NCBI GenBank assembly: GCA_934463165.1
Contig: CAKSJG010000005.1
Location: 1-64,000, forward strand
Direction: 5' to 3'
Length of the DNA: 64,000 bases
Source: an uncultured Clostridia bacterium
GTDB taxonomy: Bacteria; Bacillota; Clostridia; UMGS1810
Below, piece by piece: positions 44,001-52,500 of the stretch. How positions within the stretch are numbered: position 1 is the first letter of the stretch; the number at the start of each line of letters is the position of its first letter. The notes under the pieces are model-generated. The model was not told where the DNA came from, ran no database searches, and saw only the letters and a program-made list of their open reading frames with translations. A program made the translations under genes and the position numbers.

Positions 44001-46825
44001 TTGAGGGTGCGCCTCTCGGCATGACACTTAACACCGGAGGCGGCAATATAGGCACGAGCGGCAGCTATCCGTTCGGAATAAAAATAAACAGCAACGTAAA
44101 ACCCGGCAGATATGAACTTTGCCTCAATGTCGGAGGAGTACGTTCAAATACGTTTACGGTTGTTGTGGATAAATATACCGATCCCATATGGATTGAAACC
44201 GATAAATCCGAGCTTGATTTCGGAAGAATGCGTTACAGATATTCCGGAGGAACCCCATCTGCGGATGCGCAGACGGTCACCGTAAAAAATATTTATACCG
44301 AACAAATAAAAAATCTTTATGCCGAGCTTGATGAAAACAGCGATTTTGAAATAACGGAAGCTCTTTCGTCAAATTTGCTGTATGCAAAAGATTTGGAAAA
44401 TTCGACGGCAACGGTTAAGATTGCGCCCAAGCGCGGTCTGGATGTCGGCATTCATACGGGTACGCTTAAAATATCAAACGGTGTCACATCGGCATTTGTT
44501 TCGCTGAAATATACGGTTACCGAGCCGACAGTTCCCGAAGCGCCGAGTTTTCGGTTTGCGGCATCTCTGACACCGAACCCGATTAAGCTTCTTGTGGAGG
44601 CACCGGACGATGACGGAGGCGGGCAGATGCTGTATTATCTGTATACCATCAAGGGTCATGAAAATTATATCAAAGACGGTATGCAGGTATGGGAGAGATC
44701 ATATAACACTGCGCAGTCCGGACACAGTTTTGAACTTTATGTACCGGATGAACTTACCGTGGGAAGTAAATATACAATCGGTTTGAAAGCAAAAACAACA
44801 TGCGGAGAAAGCGAAGCCGCATGGCATGAGTTTGAAGTAAGCGCTCCGCCGAATGATCCCGATCCGGTAAAAAATCTGAAAGTATACCCCGGAAACGGCA
44901 GCATTACGGTCACATGGGATGCTCCGGATTATTGGGGCGAAAATGAATATTGGCCCGAAATATCATGGAAATATTATAAGGTTGAAATCAAGGGCAACGG
45001 TATACATGAAATGTACGGTGTTGATTTTGGAGATGAACGCGAATGGATAAGAAACGGGCTTGAAAACGGAAAAGAGTATGAAATAACTGTATACAGCTTT
45101 ACGCAAAACCGTGAAACACCAACAAGCGTCAGTGTGATTCCGTCAGAAGCTTTGATTGCACCGTCGCGGCCGACCTCCGTAAAAGCGGATATGAGCTACA
45201 AATCGGCTGTAATATCATGGAAAGAACCGTGTTACAGGGGTGATTCGATATCGGGATATCAGATATCAAAAGACAGCGGAAAATCATGGGTTGATGTTGC
45301 AAATACTCCGGATGAAAACGCAGCGTTTTCTTACGGTTTTGACGGGCTGACCACAAACCGGGAATATGAATTCCGCGTACGTGCCGTAAACACATGCGGT
45401 GCAGGCGACAGTGCGGTGATAACGCAAATTGCTCCGCCGAACCTCGGTGCACCGACAATAAACGATGTTATCAGGGGATATGAACAGCTTGAGCTTGAGT
45501 GGCTTCCGATAACACATGTTCCGGTTACGGGTTATGAAGTTAAGCTTGATGACGGTGCGTGGCAAAAGGTTGATCCTATAGTGTTTGACGGAACATTGCA
45601 TTATATATTTACCGGGCTTGAAAATGACAGAGAATATGCTCTGCATGTCCGTGCGACAAATGAAGAAGGCGGCGGCAATGAATCCATGCGTAAAAGAAAA
45701 CCGAGCTCGGAAGCTCCGCTTCCGCCGATAGATCCGAGGGCAGAGCCCCGAAACGGCGGTATTTACTTTTTCGGTGAAAAACATAATGACGGCGATGTTC
45801 TTCAATTTAAGGTTGACGGAGACTCATATTGGAGGACGCTGTACGGCGGTGCGTACAGAACTAACGGATATGAAAACGGAAAAGAGTATACTGTTGCAAT
45901 TGCAACAGAGGGTACAGACATATATAACATGACAGTGAGATCAACTGTATACCTTACCGTAACTCCCGATGAAAACATTCCCGATCCTCCGTCATCACCG
46001 GATATTGATTCGGTAATCGGTGATGATTACGTAAGGGTAAGCTGGACGGTTGAAAACGACGGCGGTATGCCGATAGATCGCTATGAGGTAACTGTCGGCG
46101 AAGATGATCCGATGATATTCCCGAAAGATGAAACCGCATTTTGGTTGAAGCGTTCGAGGGTTGAGGAGAACGGTTATCTGAAATTTAAGGTGGAGGTATT
46201 TAATTCTGCCGGTTCGTCGAGCAACAGTGTCTATTTGTATGCCGACGGCACTCTTGAAGGATTGAGTGATATTTCGCTTCCGCAGAATCGCAGTGCAGCT
46301 TTCAATACACCGTACAGACTTACAATGCCGGGATACAGCGGAGAAGATGGTGACGGAAATGCTATAGAAGAAAGAGACATAACCGATTATGCATATTGGA
46401 GCATAACAGCGGACAGCGAAAAGATAACATGGGACGATAATAACAAATATCTTGTTGTTGATAAAGATCTCGGAGGCGGTATTTATAATGCTGTTATAAG
46501 CGCCCGGTATCAGAACTATACATATGAAAAAAATGTAAAAATTGTCATAGGCAATACCGCTAAAATTATTTCGGCTCAGACAGAATACGGGGGTGTATCG
46601 GTTAATCTTGATTTGCCGTCCGAGCTCGGAGAGGTAATTCTTTGCGCGGCATCATACGATGGCAGCGGAAAACTGGTTGATACGGCAATGAAAACCGTTT
46701 CGGCACAGTCATTTTCGGACGGTGAGGTCAGTCTTGCGCTTGAAAAGGGAACGCGGATAAAAGTTATGCTTTTCGGAAAGAAGATAAACCTGAAACCGCT
46801 GTGCAAGAGTGAATTTGCAAATTAA
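41027..46825 (+). CDS. Giant secreted protein with FG-GAP, beta-rich pore-like and FnIII domains
   Basis: This 1932-aa protein begins with a signal peptide (MKRKLISVILTLLLVLSSAG). Four FG-GAP/VCBS-type calcium loops (DFDGDGKKEE near residue 127, DVNGDGYDE near 195, DVDGDGYDD near 284, DIDGSG near 364) suggest a beta-propeller. The centre (about 630-950) is Ser/Thr/Gly-rich and alternates in the way of beta-pore-forming (aerolysin-like) strands, for example SETTASGSSVSVKLGGGYEA near 828. A sandwich domain follows (about 1045-1160). From about 1278 there are four or five fibronectin type III domains, one with VKNLKVYPGNGSITVTWD, another with DYVRVSWTV. There is no sorting signal or SLH domain. 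Function unknown. It follows the LuxR-type regulator by 125 bp, on the same strand. Confidence 0.8.
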   Translation: MKRKLISVILTLLLVLSSAGNFIVFAESDSDNPDILRSIFGGIDEVNPDDKSENLPYLNGTVLSDVREPFYISGSGSKVFGESSFASDTASWKNSGNFKLPSGKVTVNGTEYNIGSEYKLLGAAEGDFDGDGKKEELAFLTAAVTNDGKSLLMICGASAAERDGTLFPIAVLYSGTKDFYGNIKDFANCLEILCADVNGDGYDEIVTATPTSGYGTKSSDKYGFDRYGGAYLWSLESDGRNAKSWRSSDGWCHQPSEVRSSMNVTYGDNCYLGAPGTTAAIASGDVDGDGYDDLVTAFSTTKAQYNPNYSSNMFAVYYVGGAPTADEMIFKRSHLMRFIDGNIKKELNLGVTSGDAAGFDVDICDIDGSGKPTIFLSFKQTVHHWQAMSGTKMFTPAFYIYSFDMKTDFNNFKASLLYRGGIYHHGWMAGGGANDTDYVYRTDPIDCAPVRIGILKGDFGASDGKKGFVSSGTVIADQRYFSFVRYPEGNIYRYDTVNEGSYTGTWGMNREDNGHGFSDNDCVSYRNGINVTDIRSANVRFDGTSYEDAALVSAYTDNGFRTYFVQRSGKGYMADVMAQNDSAYAVAAMPDTDNDSIYLKYNKHKFFWADPVIIAALASPPYFESLPSDMYSNSQTTYGKSMTTSAGKSESYTVSAGSYISTEIKAGGIGTSGVFESEAESMNSSSSGREETEEVSYTQSFSASGGSDTVVLSTVAYDAYSYTAYYPGTNGELAESPYIVYVPRGGSDSIKIAAINYDDYLEFVKYADGALPDLKDVFTHMVGKPETYPQEAPSGSGVLNGSVLTHTKLAGFPSDESSQTLSIDITKETSETTASGSSVSVKLGGGYEAEADDIFGLVNTGSKITVGSSSEKEYESGKIRTNAVGTSFEGTVFGQGDGMNVSGGTEEKAYFNWRLLHYIHDFNDGDSVQQFPVVTYITSGVVQPSGVVPDSLSVAPSEMSVEQVGPKTEGYVNEVGFTAKITGVTREAYTALEGAPLGMTLNTGGGNIGTSGSYPFGIKINSNVKPGRYELCLNVGGVRSNTFTVVVDKYTDPIWIETDKSELDFGRMRYRYSGGTPSADAQTVTVKNIYTEQIKNLYAELDENSDFEITEALSSNLLYAKDLENSTATVKIAPKRGLDVGIHTGTLKISNGVTSAFVSLKYTVTEPTVPEAPSFRFAASLTPNPIKLLVEAPDDDGGGQMLYYLYTIKGHENYIKDGMQVWERSYNTAQSGHSFELYVPDELTVGSKYTIGLKAKTTCGESEAAWHEFEVSAPPNDPDPVKNLKVYPGNGSITVTWDAPDYWGENEYWPEISWKYYKVEIKGNGIHEMYGVDFGDEREWIRNGLENGKEYEITVYSFTQNRETPTSVSVIPSEALIAPSRPTSVKADMSYKSAVISWKEPCYRGDSISGYQISKDSGKSWVDVANTPDENAAFSYGFDGLTTNREYEFRVRAVNTCGAGDSAVITQIAPPNLGAPTINDVIRGYEQLELEWLPITHVPVTGYEVKLDDGAWQKVDPIVFDGTLHYIFTGLENDREYALHVRATNEEGGGNESMRKRKPSSEAPLPPIDPRAEPRNGGIYFFGEKHNDGDVLQFKVDGDSYWRTLYGGAYRTNGYENGKEYTVAIATEGTDIYNMTVRSTVYLTVTPDENIPDPPSSPDIDSVIGDDYVRVSWTVENDGGMPIDRYEVTVGEDDPMIFPKDETAFWLKRSRVEENGYLKFKVEVFNSAGSSSNSVYLYADGTLEGLSDISLPQNRSAAFNTPYRLTMPGYSGEDGDGNAIEERDITDYAYWSITADSEKITWDDNNKYLVVDKDLGGGIYNAVISARYQNYTYEKNVKIVIGNTAKIISAQTEYGGVSVNLDLPSELGEVILCAASYDGSGKLVDTAMKTVSAQSFSDGEVSLALEKGTRIKVMLFGKKINLKPLCKSEFAN

Positions 46826-46878
46826 CCGTTATAATTTTTGTGGCAGACTTAAAAAATCACGGAACAAAATTAAAGATG

Positions 46879-46907
46879 TTGACATAAGGCGGCTTAACTG
46901 ATACAAT
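46879..46907 (+). promoter_or_regulatory. Promoter of the pyridoxal-kinase-like gene
   Basis: TTGACA (46879-46884), 17 bp, TACAAT (46902-46907). Confidence 0.7.
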
Positions 46908-46938
46908 AGGGATATAACATTTAAAAGAGGGTTGCACT

Positions 46939-47763
46939 ATGTCAGTAATAAAGAAAACCGCAGCAATTAACGATTTGTCGGGAACCGGACGCTGCTCTTT
47001 AACCGTTGCGCTTCCTGTTTTATGCGCTATGGGAATAAATTGCAGCGTTCTTCCGACGGCGGTGCTTTCCAATCACACGGGGTATCCGGAGTATTATTTT
47101 GATGATTATACCGATAAAATGGAATGTTTTATGGATAACTGGGAAAAGATCGGAATAAAATTTGACAGCATATACACGGGGTTTCTGGGCTCCGAGAAGC
47201 AGATAGAAACCGTTATAAAATTTATGAATATGTTCAGAAAGGATGACACCGTTATTGTGGTTGACCCTGTTATGGGTGATAACGGGCATATGTATGCCAC
47301 ATATACGGAGGAGCTTTGCAATGAGATGAAGCGTCTGGTATCGTATGCGGATATAGTGACGCCGAATATAACGGAGGCATGTATTCTGACAGGCAGTGAG
47401 TATCACGGAGAACACATGAGTGACAAAGAAATAATCCGTATTGCGGAAAAGATATGTTCTCTCGGAGCAAAAAGCGCTGTTATAACCGGTCAGAAGGACG
47501 GAAACATCATAAAGAATTTCGCGTGCAGCCGCGGAGAGATTAAAACCTATAAAGGTGAGCTTATTCCCCATTATTACAGCGGAACGGGAGATGTTTTTGC
47601 TTCTGTTATAACGGGAATGGTAACTTTGGGGTATGATGTTTTTTCGGCGGTTGAACGGGCAACGGATTTTGTTTATAAAACGACAAAATTTTCATATGAT
47701 AATAAAATAGATTCAAATGACGGTGTTTGTTTTGAAAAATTTTTAGATGAGCTTATGTTTTGA
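46939..47763 (+). CDS. Pyridoxamine/pyridoxal kinase-like protein
   Basis: The 274-aa product has the PdxK/PdxY-type kinase fold: a short N-terminus with AAINDLSGTGRCSL, VVDPVMGDNGHMY near residue 110 (phosphate and Mg binding), and GTGDVFASVITG near 215 with the catalytic Asp. These enzymes phosphorylate vitamin B6 forms. The closest subgroup is the pyridoxamine kinase of Gram-positives. It starts 7 nt behind AGAGGG. It is monocistronic, with a terminator at 47814. Confidence 0.85.
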   Translation: MSVIKKTAAINDLSGTGRCSLTVALPVLCAMGINCSVLPTAVLSNHTGYPEYYFDDYTDKMECFMDNWEKIGIKFDSIYTGFLGSEKQIETVIKFMNMFRKDDTVIVVDPVMGDNGHMYATYTEELCNEMKRLVSYADIVTPNITEACILTGSEYHGEHMSDKEIIRIAEKICSLGAKSAVITGQKDGNIIKNFACSRGEIKTYKGELIPHYYSGTGDVFASVITGMVTLGYDVFSAVERATDFVYKTTKFSYDNKIDSNDGVCFEKFLDELMF

Positions 47764-47813
47764 TATATGCGTTAAACCTGCATTATACTTAAGGATTTTG
47801 GGATAAATATTAA

Positions 47814-47852
47814 ATTAAATCTCTTTATTTTTAAAGAGGTTTAATTTTTTTA
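47814..47852 (+). terminator. Terminator after the kinase gene
   Basis: ATTAAATCTCTTT (47814-47826) pairs with AAAGAGGTTTAAT (47833-47845), then a T run. Confidence 0.75.
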
Positions 47853-47856
47853 GAAA

Positions 47857-47879
47857 TTTTTGCAACGCTTTTGCAAAAA
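47857..47879 (+). promoter_or_regulatory. 9-bp inverted repeat before the secreted protein gene
   Basis: TTTTTGCAA (47857-47865) and TTGCAAAAA (47871-47879) are perfect complements 5 bp apart, about 55 bp before the start codon. A repressor operator is possible; no clear promoter pair is visible next to it. Confidence 0.35.
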
Positions 47880-47932
47880 GAGTTGTTTTATATATGAACA
47901 GGCAAAAAACAGAAAAAGAAAGGAAGATTAAT

Positions 47933-49024
47933 ATGATGAAAAAAACTGTATCAATACTTATGGCTGCGGCTATGACCTTAGGAAGCGCCGCATATGTTTT
48001 TGCAGATGCCGATACGGCGGTTGAGGATGCAACAATTATAAAGCAGGAGGTTTCGGATTCGGCAAACTTAAGCGCCTTTATGACGGTAAAAGAAGTATCG
48101 TCCGATACGATAACTGCAGAAACGGATGAAAAACAGGCTGTTGAGCTTAAAATAAGCGACAAAACTATTTTTATCGACAGTGAGCTTGCAATTCCGTTTT
48201 CGGCAAGCGAACTCAAAGACGGAGACAGAATATATGTTGAGTATTCTTCCGTTATGACAAAGAGCCTTCCCCCTCAGTCAAACGCTTATCTTATTGCAAC
48301 AAACGTTGAAAAAGGCGGAACGGTTAACCTTATGAAAGCCGATACCGTAGATAAGGATGAAAACGGCAATATTGCTGTATTTGATAAAACTCAGAATATC
48401 GTGCTCACGATTCTTAAAGACGCTTCGGTTAAACCCTATGCAACCAAAAATATAATAAAAGCAGAAGATATAGTTCCCGGCACAGAATTTGTTGCATGGT
48501 ATGGTGCGGTTACGCTCAGCATTCCCGCATATGCAAGCACCGACAAAGTTGTTGTGACAAATATACCCGAAGCAAACGGAAAGATAAAATTTGGTACGGA
48601 AACTGTTTCGGATGATGCTCTGAAAGCTGATCCTTCCAAAATCAAACTTCTTGCAAACGGCAAAGAGGTTACACTTTCCAAACCTATGTATTTTGAAGAA
48701 AACACGCTTATGGTTCCGCTGCGTGCAGCTTCCGAAGCTCTCGGATACACTGTCGGCTGGGATGCCGAGACAGGCGCAATAACCGTTGAAGACGAGTATA
48801 TTCAGAAAGCAACTTTGTATAACGGCAGCAATGAGGTTACATTCAAAGGAAAAGAAAAAATGGTTACGATGGACCGTAAGGTTGAAAATACAAAAGCTAC
48901 GGTTATTCATGACGGTACAACTTTTGTTCCGATCGGATTCTTTACGGAATTTACGAATGACGTAAACGTGAATTCGCAGACTGCGCATATTGCCGCGCAG
49001 AAAGCTGAAGCAAGCGCTGAATAA
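47933..49024 (+). CDS. Secreted protein with copper-amine-oxidase-like N-terminal domain
   Basis: The 363-aa product has a signal peptide (MMKKTVSILMAAAMTLGSAAYVFA). Its middle, about residues 30-215, has no recognised domain. The C-terminal part (about 225-360) is a copper-amine-oxidase-N-like domain with VPLRAASEALGYTVGWD, TMDRKVENTKATVIHDG and TFVPIGFFTEF. This domain is common in clostridial wall-associated proteins and does not imply amine oxidase activity. GGAAG is 8 nt upstream of ATG 47933. It is monocistronic. Confidence 0.8.
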   Translation: MMKKTVSILMAAAMTLGSAAYVFADADTAVEDATIIKQEVSDSANLSAFMTVKEVSSDTITAETDEKQAVELKISDKTIFIDSELAIPFSASELKDGDRIYVEYSSVMTKSLPPQSNAYLIATNVEKGGTVNLMKADTVDKDENGNIAVFDKTQNIVLTILKDASVKPYATKNIIKAEDIVPGTEFVAWYGAVTLSIPAYASTDKVVVTNIPEANGKIKFGTETVSDDALKADPSKIKLLANGKEVTLSKPMYFEENTLMVPLRAASEALGYTVGWDAETGAITVEDEYIQKATLYNGSNEVTFKGKEKMVTMDRKVENTKATVIHDGTTFVPIGFFTEFTNDVNVNSQTAHIAAQKAEASAE

Positions 49025-49101
49025 ATCCGACGCAGACGGAAAATGAAAAAATCATATAATTGCCAATTACTATGTATTCCCTAAATATATATAATCACTA
49101 C

Positions 49102-49139
49102 AACAAAGAACACGGTAAGATATTGCCGTGTTCTTTGTT
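49102..49139. terminator. Terminator after the secreted protein gene
   Basis: Perfect 14-bp stem (49102-49115 with 49126-49139) around a 10-nt loop. Confidence 0.8.
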
Positions 49140-49164
49140 TCTCATTCCGTTTTTTTGATTTTAT

Positions 49165-49372
49165 ATGACCCTTTGGGGTGAGTGGGAAAGCAGCTATGCT
49201 GCCGATGAAATAAAAAAAGTGCTTGAAAAAGCGGTTAATGCAGACAGCGTACCTGCCGTAAATGAAGTACAATGCGGTAATTACAGACTTCACAGTCTTG
49301 AACTTGCAAAAAATACGCAAAGGATGTTTTTGATAAGGGACTTAAGGACAAATTTATTGCCGAATGAAAAAA
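49165..49372 (+). pseudogene. Frameshifted gene fragment of unknown family
   Basis: One frame gives TLWGEWESSYAADEIKKVL, then LHSLELAK. Past position about 49310 the better frame continues KYAKDVFDKGLKDKFIAE and stops at 49372. Joined by a one-base shift the two make a normal helical protein end. No ribosome site or start is visible. I cannot name the family. It is the debris of a lost gene in the spacer between the secreted protein and rpoB. Confidence 0.35.
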
Positions 49373-49396
49373 ATATAAAAAAACGAAAAATTTTCC

Positions 49397-49425
49397 TTGA
49401 CAAATTACATTTTTTGTGATATTAT
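49397..49425 (+). promoter_or_regulatory. Promoter of rpoBC
   Basis: TTGACA (49397-49402), 17 bp, TATTAT (49420-49425). It gives a leader of about 165 nt before rpoB. The rplJ-rplL genes that usually precede rpoB are not upstream, so this promoter must drive rpoBC itself. Confidence 0.7.
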
Positions 49426-49592
49426 TATAAATTGCAATTATAGCCGTTTTTATTACATTTCGGTTGTGCACTATCACGGTTTTTTGCATATCAAAAAAGC
49501 CTGTATTGTGCATGATTGCTGTGTTAAAGCGTATGTGCCTTATGCACGTAAAAGTTTATTGGCGCAAAAAAAATAGATGAGGTGATAGAAAC

Positions 49593-52500
49593 ATGGTACA
49601 TCCTATCAAGCTTGGCAAGAACGAAAGAATGAGTTATTCTAAAATTGATGAAGTTCTTGAAATGCCAAACTTAATTGAGGTGCAGAAGAATTCATACCGG
49701 TGGTTCATCGACAAGGGATTGAAAGAGGTACTCGAAGACGTATCTCCTATTTGTGATTTTTCGGGCAATCTTGTGCTTGAATTTGACGATTATTATCTTG
49801 ATGACAACCCGAAGTATTCAATTGCAGAGTGCAAGTCGCGTGATACGACGTACTCAAAGCCCCTCAAAATTAAGGTTAGGCTTATTAACAAGGAAACGGG
49901 TGAAGTAAAAGAGCAGGAGATATTCATGGGCGAATTTCCGCTTATGACAGACCAGGGTACCTTTATTATTAACGGTGCCGAGAGAGTTATCGTAAGCCAG
50001 GTTGTTCGTTCTCCGGGAATATACTTTGCTATGCAGCATGATAAAACCGGTAAGGAGCTTTATGATGCCACGGTTATACCGAACCGCGGAGCATGGCTTG
50101 AGTATGAGACCGATTCAAACGATGTTTTTTCCGTTCGTATAGACAGAACGAGAAAGCTCCCCGTGACTGTATTTATCAGAGCTCTCGGTCTTAACACCAA
50201 TGCCGAAATCCTTGAGATGTTCGGTTATGATGAAAAAATTAATACAACGCTTGAAAAGGACTTTACGACTAATGCCGAAGAAGCCCTTATCGAAATATAT
50301 AAAAAACTCCGTCCGGGCGAACCGCCGACGGTCGAGAGTGCAACTACCCTCATCAACGGTTTGTTTTTTGACGCCAAAAGATATGATCTGTCAAAGGTAG
50401 GCAGATTCAAATTCAATAAAAAGCTTGCTCTCGGAGCAAGAATCAAAAATCAAATTCTTGCAAAACCGGTTGCCGATGAAGAAACAGGCGAAATTCTTGC
50501 CGAGGCAGGAGAATGTGTTTCAGCCGAAAAGGCAGCCATACTTGAAAGAGCCGGCATTAACACAGTCTGGATCAAAACCGAGGAAGGCAAAGAAGTTAAG
50601 GTATTTACAAACGATATGGTAAATATCTTTGATCATATAAGCGATGAACTCAAAGCTATGATTGAGGAATTCGAAATTAAAGAAAAAGTTAAATTCAGTG
50701 TACTTAAAGAAATACTTGCATCTTCGGATGATAATGAAGAAATTAAAAAACTCATAAAAGAACGTATGCATGATCTTATTCCGAAACATATCATAACAGA
50801 AGATATCTATGCATCGATAAACTATCATAACAATCTTGAGTACGGAATAGGTACAACGGATGACATTGACCATTTGGGTAACCGTCGTTTAAGAGCTGTC
50901 GGCGAGCTTTTGCAAAATCAGTTCCGCATAGGTCTTTCAAGACTTGAAAGAGTTGTAAGAGAAAGAATGACAATTCAGGATCTTGATGTGGTAACGCCTC
51001 AGCTCCTTATAAACTCAAGACCTGTTGTTTCGGCAATAAAAGAATTTTTCGGTTCATCACAGCTTTCGCAGTTTATGGATCAGACAAATCCTCTTGCCGA
51101 GCTTACACATAAAAGAAGACTTTCGGCTCTCGGACCGGGCGGTCTTTCAAGAGAAAGAGCAGGATTCGAAGTTCGAGACGTTCACCATTCTCATTACGGC
51201 AGAATGTGTCCTATAGAGACTCCCGAAGGTCCTAACATAGGTCTTATCAACTCTCTTGCATGCTATGCAAGAATAAATGAGTACGGATTTATAGAAGCTC
51301 CGTACAGAAAATTTAATAAAGAAACACTTAAGGTTGACGATGAAATCACTTACATGACGGCTGATGTTGAGGATAACTACATGGTTGCCCCCGCGAGTGA
51401 AAAACTTGATAAAGACGGAAGCTTCATCAACCCCAAGGTTATTGTAAGATACAGAGATGAATTTATAGAAGTAACTCCCGATAAGGTTGATTATGTTGAC
51501 GTATCGCCCAAGCAAATTGTATCGGTTGCGACAGCTATGATTCCGTTCCTTGAAAATGACGATGCTGTGCGTGCACTTATGGGATCGAACATGCAGCGTC
51601 AGGCTGTTCCGCTTTTGAAAACCGAATCTCCGATTGTCGGAACGGGTATGGAATACAGAGCCGCGAAGGATTCGGGAATATGTGTTCTTGCAAAAGAGGA
51701 CGGCGTTGTTGTAAGAGTAGGTGCAGATGAAATTCGCATTCGCGAAGAGGACGGCAATATAAGAAGCTATCAGCTTATTAAATTTTTGCGTTCCAATCAA
51801 AGCACATGTATCAATCAGAAGCCTATCGTTTCAAACGGAGAGCATGTTAAAAAAGGTGATATAATAGCAGACGGACCTTCCACATCCAACGGAGAAATAT
51901 CCCTCGGTAAGAATATCCTTATAGGATTTATGACATGGGAGGGTTACAACTATGAGGATGCTGTTTTGATTAATGAGCGCCTTGTAAAGGAAGATGTATT
52001 CACATCAATTCATATAGAAGAGTATGAATGTGAAGCAAGAGATACAAAGCTCGGAGCCGAAGAAATTACACGTGATATTTCAAATGTCGGCGAAGATGCT
52101 TTAAAGGATATAGATGAGAGAGGTATCGTAAGAATCGGTGCCGAAGTCAGAGCCGGAGATATACTTGTAGGTAAGGTTACTCCGAAAGGTGAAACCGAGC
52201 TTTCGGCAGAAGAAAGACTTCTTCGTGCTATATTCGGTGAAAAAGCAAGAGATGTAAGAGATACTTCTCTCCGTGTTCCGCACGGTGAGGCAGGTATCGT
52301 TGTAGATGTTAAAATATTTACGCGTGAAAACGGAGATGAACTCCCGCCCGGAGTAAATCAGCTTGTCCGTTGCTATATTGCTCAGAAACGTAAGGTTTCT
52401 GTCGGTGATAAAATGGCGGGACGTCACGGAAACAAGGGTGTTATATCGCGTATTCTTCCGGAAGAAGATATGCCTTTCCTTCCCGACGGAACTCCGCTGC

